Source of the DNA: Bacillota bacterium | GTDB taxonomy: Bacteria; Bacillota_A; Clostridia; Lachnospirales; Lachnospiraceae | DNA length: 57,378 bases | Assembly (NCBI GenBank): GCA_023443625.1 | Contig: JAEZTQ010000074.1 | Location: 1 to 57,378, forward strand | Direction: 5' to 3' | In this document: piece by piece, positions 9,961 through 18,763 of the stretch | Numbering within the stretch: the first letter of the stretch is position 1 | Layout: each line of letters opens with the position of its first letter | The notes under the pieces: generated by a model | Database searches by the model: none | What the model saw: only the letters and a program-made list of their open reading frames with translations | What the model was told of the DNA's origin: nothing | Made by a program: the position numbers and the translations under genes

Positions 9961-10000
9961 CATAAAGAAAGTGAAATATATATATTTGGAGGCTTAAGTG

Positions 10001-12001
10001 ATGCAAACAATGCGAAAAGAGGGCTCGGCTCTCATTTATGAATATGATGGAGAAGCCCTTAGAATTGAACCCTGGGGTGACAATAGTTTTCGAGTTCGTT
10101 CTGTTATGATGGGGGATATATTAGATACGGAATATGCCCTTTTACCATGTAGTCCATTAGAGAGTAAAATTGTAATAGAATCCTTACGTGGTGAGATTAT
10201 TAATGGAAAAATAAGAGCCGTAATTGAAATTAGTGATTGGGATTATAAAGCAAAAGTCAGTTTTTATAATCAAAAGAACGAATTACTATTAGCAGAAGAA
10301 GGATCTAAAGGAGCATTGTTCCTGAAAAGCCGTGCTTTTCGCCCGATTATCGGCGGAGACTATGAGTTAAAGGTTAGCTTTGCTTCGAATCCACAGGAGA
10401 AGCTTTTTGGTATGGGACAATACCAACAGAATATGTTGGATATCAAAGGATGTAACCTGGAATTAGCCCACCGTAATTCTCAGGCTAGTATTCCCTTTGT
10501 ATTATCCAGCTTAGGATATGGTTTCTTATGGCATAATCCTGCTGTGGGAAGTGTAAGCTTTGGTAAGAATAATACCCAGTGGTATGCCACAAGCTGTAAG
10601 CAAATGGATTATTGGATTACTGCAGGAGATACTCCTGCTGAGATAGAATGTGCTTATGCTGAAGCTGTTGGCAAAACTCCTATGATGCCGGAATATGGTC
10701 TAGGTTTTTGGCAATGTAAACTTCGTTATTGGAATCAGGAAGAGTTGTTAGGCGTTGCAAGAGAGTATCATAAAAGAAACATACCAGTGGATGTAATTGT
10801 ATGTGACTTCTTTCACTGGCCCCATATGGGAGATTTCCGTTTTATCGAAGAATTCTTTCCCAATCCAGAGGCTATGGTGCAGGAATTAAAAGAAATGGGC
10901 ATGAAGCTTATGGTTAGTGTTTGGCCACAGATTGATTTAAAAAGTGAGAACTATTTAGAAATGAAACAAAAGGGTCTGCTGGTTAAGGCTGAACGTGGTG
11001 TAGAAATAGGTATGCGTTTTGGTGGAGAGAGTATGTTCTATGATGCAACCAATGAAAAGGCGCGAAGCTATGTATGGGAGAAATGTAAGAAAAATTATTA
11101 TGACAAGGGCATCGAAATATTCTGGTTGGATGAAGCAGAGCCTGAATATAGTGTTTATGATTTTGATAATTATAGATATTATCTAGGTCCAAATCTTCAG
11201 GTGGGGAATTTGTATCCTAGATATTATTCCCAAACCTTTTATGAGGGACAAAAGGCAGCAGGACAAGACCTTGTGGTAAATCTAGTTCGTTGCGCCTGGG
11301 TAGGCAGTCAGCGATTTGGTGCCTTGGTATGGAGTGGTGACATCCATAGTGACTGGGATGCCTTCAGAAGTCAAGTTTGTGCAGGCTTAAACATGGGTAT
11401 TGCAGGAATTCCATGGTGGACTACGGATATAGGAGGTTTTTCTGGAGGCAATCCAGAGGATGATAGTTTCCGCCAACTTCTTGTTCGTTGGTTTGAGTGG
11501 GGATGCTTTTGTCCAGTAATGCGTCTCCATGGCGACCGTGATGCAGGTCGGTACACTCCTAAGCATGGAGATGGAAGGGATGCCTTCTTCTCTGGAGGAG
11601 ATAATGAAATATGGAGTTTTGGAGAAGAAAATACACCAATTTTAGAGAAATATATCAGACTTCGGGAAGCAATGCGCCCTTACACTAGAACATTAATGGA
11701 AGAAGCTCATACTAAGGGTCATCCTGTCATGCGGCCTATGTTTTATGAATTTCCTGAGGATATGCCTTGTTGGGACTTGCAGGAACAATATATGTTTGGT
11801 AGTGACCTTCTTGTAGCGCCTATATTGTATGAAGACAGAACAGAGAGAGAAGTGTATCTGCCAGCAGGAGCGAAGTGGACTAATCTGAAGGATGGAAAGG
11901 TCTATGAAGGTGGCCAAACCATTCTTGCCCAGGCGCCAATTGATGTTATTCCTATATTTATTAAGGATCAAGCTTTACAGGAGCTAATAGGTTTAATCTA
12001 A
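10001..12001 (+). CDS. GH31 alpha-xylosidase/alpha-glucosidase
   Basis: Family 31 retaining glycosidase, 666 aa. The start is the ATG at 10001, 8 bp after TTGGAGG; an in-frame GTG immediately before it is also possible. An N-terminal beta-sandwich (~1-230) precedes the (beta/alpha)8 barrel. The nucleophile is D377 (FWLDEAEPE) and the acid/base D447 (WSGDIHSDWDAF). RLHGDRD follows near residue 508. There is no signal peptide. The WLDEAEPE form resembles bacterial alpha-xylosidases more than maltases, so alpha-xyloside removal (xyloglucan or isoprimeverose-like fragments) is likely but not proven. It is the last gene of the first sugar operon. Confidence 0.9.
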   Translation: MQTMRKEGSALIYEYDGEALRIEPWGDNSFRVRSVMMGDILDTEYALLPCSPLESKIVIESLRGEIINGKIRAVIEISDWDYKAKVSFYNQKNELLLAEEGSKGALFLKSRAFRPIIGGDYELKVSFASNPQEKLFGMGQYQQNMLDIKGCNLELAHRNSQASIPFVLSSLGYGFLWHNPAVGSVSFGKNNTQWYATSCKQMDYWITAGDTPAEIECAYAEAVGKTPMMPEYGLGFWQCKLRYWNQEELLGVAREYHKRNIPVDVIVCDFFHWPHMGDFRFIEEFFPNPEAMVQELKEMGMKLMVSVWPQIDLKSENYLEMKQKGLLVKAERGVEIGMRFGGESMFYDATNEKARSYVWEKCKKNYYDKGIEIFWLDEAEPEYSVYDFDNYRYYLGPNLQVGNLYPRYYSQTFYEGQKAAGQDLVVNLVRCAWVGSQRFGALVWSGDIHSDWDAFRSQVCAGLNMGIAGIPWWTTDIGGFSGGNPEDDSFRQLLVRWFEWGCFCPVMRLHGDRDAGRYTPKHGDGRDAFFSGGDNEIWSFGEENTPILEKYIRLREAMRPYTRTLMEEAHTKGHPVMRPMFYEFPEDMPCWDLQEQYMFGSDLLVAPILYEDRTEREVYLPAGAKWTNLKDGKVYEGGQTILAQAPIDVIPIFIKDQALQELIGLI

Positions 12002-12142
12002 TATTAATAAATCTCCGGTTGTGATGGTATTAAGTTGTTTGGAGTTAGGAAGGAAATCAACACCCCGGTAATGCTTGACTTATTCGCCAATACAAGACAT
12101 AATCCGAGCCGATACTGACTTAGAGTTATGCCTTATATTAGA

Positions 12143-13720
12143 TTATACTATTACTTTATGTTGATTAATCTTACGAAATTGTTCTGGCGTCATATGCTCA
12201 TATTTTTGAAAAATCCTAAAGAAGTATTTTACATTGTCATAACCCACAGCCTTTGCTATTTGGTAAGTCCTCTTATTGGTCTCTATAAGTAGCTGTTTGG
12301 CTTTCTCAATTCGAATTTTATTTAGATAATTTACAAAGGTCTCTCCAACTCGTGCTTTGAACATGTGGCTTAGGTAGCTGCGATTTAAATGAAATAAGGA
12401 GGAGACGAATTCAACTGTAAGGTTATTTTGATAATGTCGTCCGATGTAAATTTTAATCTTCTCAACGATGCTATCAATAGAATAGACACTGGTAGCTTTT
12501 AGAATTTGGGCGATATTTGAGTAATACTGCTTATAATATTCTTCTAGGTCGGTAAGAAGGAACATCTGATTTAAATTATTCTGCATATTATTCGTTACCA
12601 AAGGGGGGTCCACCTGATCAAAATAGGTGTTTACAATATTACGCACTTGGTCAGAAAGCCAGTCGCAATAGACTTTAACATCATGTAAGCGACACTCTGG
12701 CAGGGATAGTAAATAGGTAAATAACTCCTTTATCAGCAGTTGTACTTCTTCCTCCATACCTGCTTCTATACGAAATAGAAACTCCTCAACTTTCGTCCAC
12801 TCAATGGATATGGTATTAGGATTGGTAGTATTGGAGGAAAAGTAGGTAGATTCATCGGTTATATACCTATTATTTAATGCCGACATTGTCTCCATAAAGC
12901 AATCATTTAAATCTAAGAGGGAATGGTGCAGATTACTTATACCGTATAGCACTTTCAAAGAAGGGTTATGGCACTGAATTCTTAAGTAGCTTGTTATTAG
13001 GTGGCAAAGCTCTTCTGGTATCACTGACATAGGATTAGGCATCAGTAATATGAAAAATCCTAGAGTGTCATAGGCAATGTGTTGTCCAAATAATGCGGTC
13101 TCACCAAGTCCATGACATTTAAGATAATCTTGCATTATTTCTTCATTCACTGGTGTTTTTGAACTCATTGTTATTAATACATAATCATGGGATTGATTGA
13201 TAAAGCTTAATCTTTTTGAATAAAAGGTAGTAGATGAATAGGGGTAACCCATGATTAGATTCTTAACTATCTGCATGTCTAAATTGTATGTGGCCAGCTC
13301 CTTTTCTTCTTCACTAGAAAGTAGCTGGTCATGTATCTGGGATTTATCTTCCAATTGCTCAATAGCATTTAAAACGGCTGTTTGGATGGTCTCCTTACTA
13401 AAAGGTTTTAAAATATAATCAATTGCTTGGACTGATATAGCTTGCTTCATATATTCAAAGTCTTTATAACCACTAATTACGATAATGGGTTTATCAGAAT
13501 AAGATTCTGCTAGTTTTGAGAGAAACTGTACACCATCCATAATAGGCATATTCATATCGGTAATAATAAGATCAGGGTTTGTGGATTTAATCAATTTCAA
13601 GGCTTCATAACCATTTTTAGCTTCCCCTAGGCAAATAATCTGATCGTTCAAAGGTTCTAGCTTTTTTATAGTTCCCTTGCGAATTAGTATCTCGTCGTCA
13701 ACAACAATGTAAGTATACAT
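12143..13720 (-). CDS. YesN/AraC-type response regulator
   Basis: Response regulator of 525 aa from ATG 13720. An in-frame ATG at 13732 is an alternative; GAAAGG lies just upstream of both. The receiver covers residues 1-120 (D8/D9, phosphoacceptor D55 in IITDMNMP, Lys in LKPFSKE). A long variable linker (~125-420) leads to a C-terminal AraC domain with two helix-turn-helix units (from NNLTVEFVSSLFHLNRSYLS to YQIAKAVGYDNVKYFFRIFQ). No kinase gene adjoins it, so its partner is elsewhere, or it answers the kinase at 987-2759, whose own regulator lacks an output domain. The divergent chemoreceptor and the repeats between them are candidate targets. Confidence 0.92.
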   Translation of the reverse strand: MYTYIVVDDEILIRKGTIKKLEPLNDQIICLGEAKNGYEALKLIKSTNPDLIITDMNMPIMDGVQFLSKLAESYSDKPIIVISGYKDFEYMKQAISVQAIDYILKPFSKETIQTAVLNAIEQLEDKSQIHDQLLSSEEEKELATYNLDMQIVKNLIMGYPYSSTTFYSKRLSFINQSHDYVLITMSSKTPVNEEIMQDYLKCHGLGETALFGQHIAYDTLGFFILLMPNPMSVIPEELCHLITSYLRIQCHNPSLKVLYGISNLHHSLLDLNDCFMETMSALNNRYITDESTYFSSNTTNPNTISIEWTKVEEFLFRIEAGMEEEVQLLIKELFTYLLSLPECRLHDVKVYCDWLSDQVRNIVNTYFDQVDPPLVTNNMQNNLNQMFLLTDLEEYYKQYYSNIAQILKATSVYSIDSIVEKIKIYIGRHYQNNLTVEFVSSLFHLNRSYLSHMFKARVGETFVNYLNKIRIEKAKQLLIETNKRTYQIAKAVGYDNVKYFFRIFQKYEHMTPEQFRKINQHKVIV

Positions 13721-13779
13721 AATAATAATCATGCCTTTCTCAATACTTGCAAACTTTGGGGCAGTAGGCACAAATTTGC

Positions 13780-13802
13780 GTGTGAAAATTTATTTTTCAC
13801 AC
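13780..13802. promoter_or_regulatory. Perfect 9-bp inverted repeat (operator or hairpin)
   Basis: GTGTGAAAA (13780-13788) and TTTTCACAC (13794-13802) are perfect reverse complements separated by 5 bp. The element lies just upstream of the response-regulator gene and 230 bp upstream of the chemoreceptor. Such symmetry suits a dimeric regulator; a transcribed hairpin is the alternative. Confidence 0.5.
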
Positions 13803-13842
13803 TGACCTCCCCATGGATAAAAGATTCATATAAAATCCAACA

Positions 13843-13879
13843 AAAGTATACCATAACTTTGAACCAAAGTATACCATAA
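13843..13879. promoter_or_regulatory. Two 14-bp direct repeats, candidate regulator binding sites
   Basis: AAAGTATACCATAA occurs at 13843-13856 and again, identical, at 13866-13879. The start-to-start spacing of 23 bp is about two helical turns. AraC-type response regulators commonly bind direct repeats on one face of DNA, and such a regulator is encoded immediately to the left. Target assignment is inference. Confidence 0.5.
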
Positions 13880-14028
13880 ATGTGTTAAGGTGGTTATAGA
13901 AGCATACCCAATGACTTCCAAATAAAGGAGGAAAAGTAATGAACTGGTAAAAGCTTTACATTATATAAATAAGACAGATATGACATTAAAAAGTAAGGTA
14001 TTATTTCGGAAGGGGATTTGTATTATTT

Positions 14029-16194
14029 ATGTTAAACAAAAGAAAAAATCATAAGAAGGCTTTAGAAGAGAACAAAAAGAATAGTTTCATGAAATTAAAA
14101 GAAAAGAAGCATAAAAACTTAGGACAAAACAATGTCGTAAGTGATGGTAAAAAAAGTTTGGAAATTAGTAAATTTCAAAGGATTGGGTTAAAGCTCTTCA
14201 CGACATTATTTATACCTGTGGTGCTTTTGGCAGCTTTTGGAGTTATCTCCTATAACAAATCCAAGGGTGCAATTATAGATAATTATATTAGTAGTGCGGG
14301 TAGTACAGTAGGAGCAGTAAGTGGTTATATTAACTATGCACTTAATACAGTGAAACAGAAGTCACTGGAATATAAGCTTGATTCAGATGTTAAAGAATTT
14401 TTTCTATACAGTAAAGAAGATTATGCTAAAGTACTTAGTACTTCACGAAGTTTAAATAATCGAATTATGATTGATGGCACAACAAACAATTTTATATCCA
14501 ATATATTTATGTTTGGTGAAGATGGCCTGGGATTGGGTATTGATGTTGCTAAAGCAGACTACGAGACCTTTGCAAATAAGGAATGGGTTAAGGAACTTAA
14601 AACCATCAAGGATAGGAGCACCTGGGTTGGTCAACATGAGGAGTTGGATCATTTAATTTCCAATGGAGGAAGCTCCTATGATCAAGAGGACTATGCTATG
14701 TCTCTAATCAGGGAGATGGAATATGAAAAGGGTTACATTGTTATTGATATATCTATTGAACAAATCCGGAATATGTTTAATGAATACAATCTGGGGGAGG
14801 GCAATATTAAGTCACTCATAACTGCTGATGGAAGAGAAATATCCGATGTACACCGAGAGGAAACTGTATTTGTTGATACTTCTTTTTATGCTGAAGCAAA
14901 GCAGTCAGAGGAGAATGAAGGATATTCATATGTTACCTATAACAACGAAAAATATTTGTTTCTTTATAATAAACTGAAAGATACGGATGCGATTGTTTGC
15001 GCCCTCGTGCCAGAAAACACCATATTGGCCAATGTAGAAGGGATTAGACAGTTAAGTATGGGATTTGTTATATTCTCTTGTTTGTTTGCGGGAGGTACTG
15101 GGGTTATAATTGCAGGGGGAATTACTAAAGCCTTTGCCAGTTTGAGCAAATCTATTTTACAAGCATCTAAGGGAGATTTATCTACAGAATTTACTACGAA
15201 GAGGAAGGATGAATTTCTCATTCTCACTAACGGCCTTAGTAATATGCTAGGGGATATGCGTAATCTCATTGGTGAAACCCAAAAGGTAGGATCTAAGGTA
15301 AGAAGTTCCGCAGAAGGGTTGTCCATAAATTCAGGTGAGTTACTTGCAGCAACAAAGGATATATCCCAGACCATTGATAGTATTGAGCATGGAGTTGTGC
15401 AACAAGCGGAGGATACGGAGAGCTGCTTACGTCAGATGAATAAGTTATCAGAAGAAATTCATCATGTGTATGATAATACCTATGAGATAGAGCAGATTGC
15501 AGGTAAAACAAAATCCATAACCGGAGAAGGAATTGAAATTATTCATGAACTCTCAGTTAAATCAGAGGAAACCTCGGATATTACACAAAGCGTAATTAAG
15601 AAAGTAATAGAATTTGAGAAACATTCCTCCACTATTAGGGAATTTGCTAGTATCATCAATGACATTGCATCACAGACGAATCTTTTATCACTCAATGCTT
15701 CCATTGAGGCGGCGAGAGCAGGAGAACATGGTCGGGGATTTGCAGTAGTTGCAGATGAAATAAGAAAATTGGCAGAGCAGTCTACATTAGCTTCCGGGCA
15801 AATTCATAATATAGTGAATGAAATTCAAGGAAACACAAAAGAAACAGTAGATATTGCTTCCTCAGCAAAAACCATAGTAGAATCTCAGATTATGGCCCTG
15901 GATAATACCGTTAGGGTATTTAATAATATCAGCGACCATGTAAAAGAACTGGTTGATAATCTGAATGGAATTTCCAGCGGGATTAAGAAGATTGAGGATG
16001 CCAAGGAAGATACTATGCAAGCAATCGAAAGTATCTCCGCTATATCGGAGGAGACGGCAGCTTCGACAGAAGAAGTTAGTGCAACTGCTCTTAGCGAGGT
16101 TGATTATGTAGAGCGTATGAATCAAACTATCTTTGCCCTGGAACAGGATGCTAAGGCAATGGAAGATGCAATCAAAGTGTTTAAGATAAATTAA
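14029..16194 (+). CDS. Methyl-accepting chemotaxis protein with extracellular Cache-like sensor
   Basis: Transmembrane chemoreceptor, 721 aa. An unusually long, Lys-rich cytoplasmic N-terminus (~1-52) precedes TM1 (~55-75). An extracellular Cache-like sensor (~76-340), TM2 (~342-366), HAMP and the methyl-accepting signalling hairpin follow. The conserved tip reads [20 protein letters not shown] near residues 550-575. It detects an extracellular ligand and controls CheA. It is clearly paralogous to the receptor at 51241-53367 (similar lysine-rich N-terminus, KRKDEF motif, and similar sequence before TM2). The RBS (GGAAGGGG) is ~13 bp from this ATG, rather far. The location between sugar loci suggests sensing of plant sugars or their binding proteins. 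Confidence 0.93.
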   Translation: MLNKRKNHKKALEENKKNSFMKLKEKKHKNLGQNNVVSDGKKSLEISKFQRIGLKLFTTLFIPVVLLAAFGVISYNKSKGAIIDNYISSAGSTVGAVSGYINYALNTVKQKSLEYKLDSDVKEFFLYSKEDYAKVLSTSRSLNNRIMIDGTTNNFISNIFMFGEDGLGLGIDVAKADYETFANKEWVKELKTIKDRSTWVGQHEELDHLISNGGSSYDQEDYAMSLIREMEYEKGYIVIDISIEQIRNMFNEYNLGEGNIKSLITADGREISDVHREETVFVDTSFYAEAKQSEENEGYSYVTYNNEKYLFLYNKLKDTDAIVCALVPENTILANVEGIRQLSMGFVIFSCLFAGGTGVIIAGGITKAFASLSKSILQASKGDLSTEFTTKRKDEFLILTNGLSNMLGDMRNLIGETQKVGSKVRSSAEGLSINSGELLAATKDISQTIDSIEHGVVQQAEDTESCLRQMNKLSEEIHHVYDNTYEIEQIAGKTKSITGEGIEIIHELSVKSEETSDITQSVIKKVIEFEKHSSTIREFASIINDIASQTNLLSLNASIEAARAGEHGRGFAVVADEIRKLAEQSTLASGQIHNIVNEIQGNTKETVDIASSAKTIVESQIMALDNTVRVFNNISDHVKELVDNLNGISSGIKKIEDAKEDTMQAIESISAISEETAASTEEVSATALSEVDYVERMNQTIFALEQDAKAMEDAIKVFKIN

Positions 16195-16250
16195 TTAATG
16201 AAGAGGGAATGTTAAGTTTTTAAGTATTAGAGACTATTGCATTTATACCA

Positions 16251-16292
16251 AAAAACCTTGTAACCCCAGCAGTGTGAGGTTACAAGGTTTTT
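16251..16292. terminator. Bidirectional intrinsic terminator
   Basis: AAAAACCTTGTAACC (16251-16265) and GGTTACAAGGTTTTT (16278-16292) are perfect 15-bp complements with a 12-nt loop. A- and T-tracts flank the stem, so it can stop the rightward chemoreceptor transcript and the leftward aspS transcript ending at 16361. Confidence 0.85.
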
Positions 16293-16360
16293 AATTAGGA
16301 AGAGCGAGAGACTAGATTGAATTTTTTACTTGTATATTACATTTATCACGAAGTAATTAT

Positions 16361-17686
16361 TTATGGTGTCAAACGATTGATATCCCGTGGAAACAATGTT
16401 GACATTCTTACATTATCTTGGTTTAGAAGTTTACATGTAAAGCGTTCCAAACCCAGTCCAAGTCCTCCATGTGGTGGCATGCCATACTTATGCATCATCA
16501 AATAGCTTTCAAATAATTCCATATTCATATTACGCTGTTCCATTTTCTGTATTTGCTTATTATAATCATGTATTCTTTGTCCACCTGTAGTAATTTCAAG
16601 TCCACGAAATAACAAGTCAAAGCTTAATGTTTCCTCTGGATTATTTAAATCGTCCAAGGTATAAAAGGGTCTTTTTTTACTAGGATAGTGAGTTACGAAA
16701 ACAAATTCTGAACCTGTTTCCTTTTTAATTATTTCAGAAAGCAATTTTTCTTCTTCGGGTTCAAAATCATCAAAATCTTTAATTTCTCTGTTATATTTAG
16801 TAGAAATTAATTCTTTAGCTTCTTTAAACTTAATAGATGGAATTGATGTTACATTAGGTAAATTTACCTTTAATAGCTCCAGTTCATGAGAATAATTTTC
16901 GTCTAACCCTGCCAAGGTAAATTTGAGCATCATAGTTTCCATTTGCATAATATCTTCGAAGCTTTCAAGATATCCCATCTCAAAATCAACGCTTGTATAT
17001 TCATTGAGATGTCTAGAGGTGTCATGCTTTTCTGCGCGAAATACAGGTGCTATTTCAAATACCCGTTCAAATACCCCAACCATCATTTGCTTATAAAATT
17101 GTGGACTCTGTGCCAAATATGCATCTTTATTAAAATAGTTCAGATGAAAAATATTAGCGCCTCCCTCTGCTCCAGCAAAAACAATCTTTGGTGTGTGTAT
17201 CTCAGTGAACTTTTGCTCTAACAAAAATTTGCGAAAGCCATTACAAACACCCTCCTGAATCTTGAATATTGCCCTTTCTTTTTCATTTCTTAAAGTTACA
17301 GGACGATAATCTAGAATGTTTTCTAATGAAGTATCAACTTTCTTTTGATTAATAACAATTGGACTCTCAGCTTTAGGTTCCGACAGAATGGTCACATCTA
17401 TCATTCGCAACTCCCATCCTGTTTTCGAGCGTTCCTCCTTAATCATATCCGCAGTCAGCTTTATACAACTTTCTTCTTTCAGTGTTTCTAGGTTGAAATT
17501 TGAAAATTCTTCGCTATATACACATTGAATAACCGCTCTTTTGGTTCGAAGTAGCACAAAGGCAAAGCCACTCATTTTTCGAATCTTATATACGCTTCCA
17601 TGCAGTTTGATTCTTTTACCAATGTGCTCCATTATCGTATCAGTTTCCACAATCTGATTTTCAATAATTCCATTTATTATTTTCAT
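16361..17686 (-). CDS. aspS: Aspartyl-tRNA synthetase, archaeal/non-discriminating type
   Basis: Class II aminoacyl-tRNA synthetase, 441 aa from ATG 17686, chosen because GAGGAGG lies ~10 bp upstream; an upstream in-frame ATG at 17755 lacks an RBS. An OB-fold anticodon-binding domain (~1-100) precedes the catalytic core. Core motifs: FTEIHTPKIVFAGAEGGA (motif 1 region), FRAEKHDTSRHLNEY (motif 2) and HGGLGLGLERF (motif 3, ATP-binding Arg). The absence of the large GAD insertion of bacterial AspRS places it in the shorter archaeal-type class. In clostridia these may be non-discriminating and also make Asp-tRNA(Asn) for GatCAB; this is family knowledge, not shown here. The leader contains an Asp-codon attenuator described separately. 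Confidence 0.93.
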   Translation of the reverse strand: MKIINGIIENQIVETDTIMEHIGKRIKLHGSVYKIRKMSGFAFVLLRTKRAVIQCVYSEEFSNFNLETLKEESCIKLTADMIKEERSKTGWELRMIDVTILSEPKAESPIVINQKKVDTSLENILDYRPVTLRNEKERAIFKIQEGVCNGFRKFLLEQKFTEIHTPKIVFAGAEGGANIFHLNYFNKDAYLAQSPQFYKQMMVGVFERVFEIAPVFRAEKHDTSRHLNEYTSVDFEMGYLESFEDIMQMETMMLKFTLAGLDENYSHELELLKVNLPNVTSIPSIKFKEAKELISTKYNREIKDFDDFEPEEEKLLSEIIKKETGSEFVFVTHYPSKKRPFYTLDDLNNPEETLSFDLLFRGLEITTGGQRIHDYNKQIQKMEQRNMNMELFESYLMMHKYGMPPHGGLGLGLERFTCKLLNQDNVRMSTLFPRDINRLTP

Positions 17687-17794
17687 TTTTTCTAATCCTC
17701 CTCTTATTAAGGTCGTATTTGGGATTTTAATTATAAGTAAAATCCATGAAGACATCGTCTATATGTCTCAATCTATCACTTCCCTTCAAAGTAT

Positions 17795-17916
17795 AAAAAA
17801 AGAGCCACACCAGTAATGATTAATTTACCAATGTGGCTCTTCTATATATTTTCCACATAGGCACAACACTTCAAGCGCGTGCACCTATGATTTTCTATCT
17901 CATAGATACAAGCGCT
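17795..17916 (-). promoter_or_regulatory. aspS leader attenuator: four mutually exclusive RNA pairings ending in a terminator
   Basis: Read as leftward RNA, segment 1 (17916-17901, overlapping the end of the leader peptide gene) pairs with segment 2 (17889-17874) in 15 of 16 positions. Segment 2 (17889-17880) can instead pair with segment 3 (17865-17856, 10 bp). Segment 3 (17861-17853) can instead pair with segment 4 (17836-17828, 8 of 9). Segment 4 (17840-17825) also pairs with segment 5 (17816-17801) over 16 bp, followed by six U at 17800-17795, a strong intrinsic terminator 110 nt before aspS. Predicted logic: a ribosome reaching the leader stop covers segment 1, so 2:3 and then the terminator form. 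A ribosome stalled on the Asp codons leaves 1:2 free to form, so 3:4 blocks termination. Confidence 0.8.
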
Positions 17917-17962
17917 GGAAATCGTCGTCCCTATTCAGTTTATTCAACTGAGTATTTAACAT
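17900..17962 (-). CDS. Leader peptide of aspS with three consecutive Asp codons
   Basis: Twenty-codon ORF with RBS AAAGGA 9 bp upstream of ATG 17962 and stop TGA at 17902-17900. The peptide reads MLNTQLNKLNRDDDFQRLYL. Codons 12-14 are GAC GAC GAT (17929-17921), matching the amino acid charged by the downstream synthetase; Asn also occurs at 3, 7 and 10. The ORF begins ~24 nt after the predicted transcript start. Its last five codons lie inside the first pairing segment of the attenuator. Position, composition and overlap fit a trp-style regulatory peptide rather than a functional protein. Three Asp in a 20-mer could occur by chance, but not readily together with the ordered pairings and terminator. 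Confidence 0.8.
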   Translation of the reverse strand: MLNTQLNKLNRDDDFQRLYL

Positions 17963-17992
17963 AAAATTATATCCTTTCTAATTTTATTAGGG

Positions 17993-18021
17993 AGTTTAGC
18001 ATTAATTAGTAATCCTGTCAA
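17993..18021 (-). promoter_or_regulatory. Promoter of the aspS leader
   Basis: On the minus strand, TTGACA (18021-18016) is a consensus -35 box, followed by a 17-bp spacer and TAAACT (17998-17993) as -10. Predicted transcription starts near 17986, just ahead of the leader peptide RBS. Confidence 0.7.
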
Positions 18022-18250
18022 CCATATATTTACACTAATTATGTGGATCACGAAAATTCTGTGCAGTTTTGAGTTCTTCTAATATATCATTCCTTGGTTA
18101 CTCCGATTTAATAACATTGTTTTACACAGGGAGATAAATCGCTTAAGAAAAAAGTTAAAGAAAAATCATTCATATGGACTATCTTTTTGCCTAGTGGAAT
18201 CGTTATAGTATATAGAAAGAGCTTTAATACTTAGAGGAAGGAGGAAAAAC

Positions 18251-18763
18251 ATGGACATAGATTTTCTGCTCGTGAAAAAAATGCGCCTGGGTGATGAAAC
18301 AGCAATTGAGACTTTTGTCTCTAAGTACTATCCTCAAATACTCAGATATTGTCGTATGCATATTAACGATTATGGATATGCGGAGGATATGGCGCAGGAA
18401 ACCTTTGAACGGTTCTTCCGAACTCTTAAGAGATACCAACATTATGGAAAGGCGGTGAATTACTTGTATGTCATTGCAGCGAATGCGTGTAAAGATTATT
18501 ACAGGAAACACAAGGAAATCTCTGTAGAAGAATTGCCAGAAATGCCCGCCTTGAACATGGACCTGGAGGAACGAATCGATGTACATATGGCATTGGATGG
18601 CTTGCCAGTAGAGTTAAGGGAAGTTGCCATTTTGTTTTTCCTACAGGAGAGAAAGCAAAATGATATTGCAAGAATTCTGCAAATTGGATTACCACTTGTG
18701 AAATACAGGGTTAGAAAAGCAAAAGATTTACTGTCTGCTTATATCAGAAAGGAGGACTTATGA
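18251..18763 (+). CDS. ECF-family RNA polymerase sigma factor
   Basis: Sigma-70 family factor of extracytoplasmic-function type, 170 aa. Region 2 spans ~10-85 (YGYAEDMAQETFERFFRTL includes the DMAQETF core-binding motif). Region 4 spans ~110-165 (ELREVAILFFLQERKQNDIA, then the recognition helix). GGAAGGAGG precedes the ATG. Its stop overlaps the next start by 4 bp (ATGA), tying it to a membrane protein and an ABC exporter. No classic anti-sigma gene with a zinc-binding or RsgI-like motif is adjacent, so the next membrane protein may play that role. Confidence 0.92.
   Translation: MDIDFLLVKKMRLGDETAIETFVSKYYPQILRYCRMHINDYGYAEDMAQETFERFFRTLKRYQHYGKAVNYLYVIAANACKDYYRKHKEISVEELPEMPALNMDLEERIDVHMALDGLPVELREVAILFFLQERKQNDIARILQIGLPLVKYRVRKAKDLLSAYIRKEDL

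Noticed and set aside
17757..17962. T-box riboswitch upstream of aspS
   Set aside because: There is no UGGNACC antiterminator bulge sequence and no stem I/specifier layout; the leader peptide and alternating hairpins explain the terminator better.
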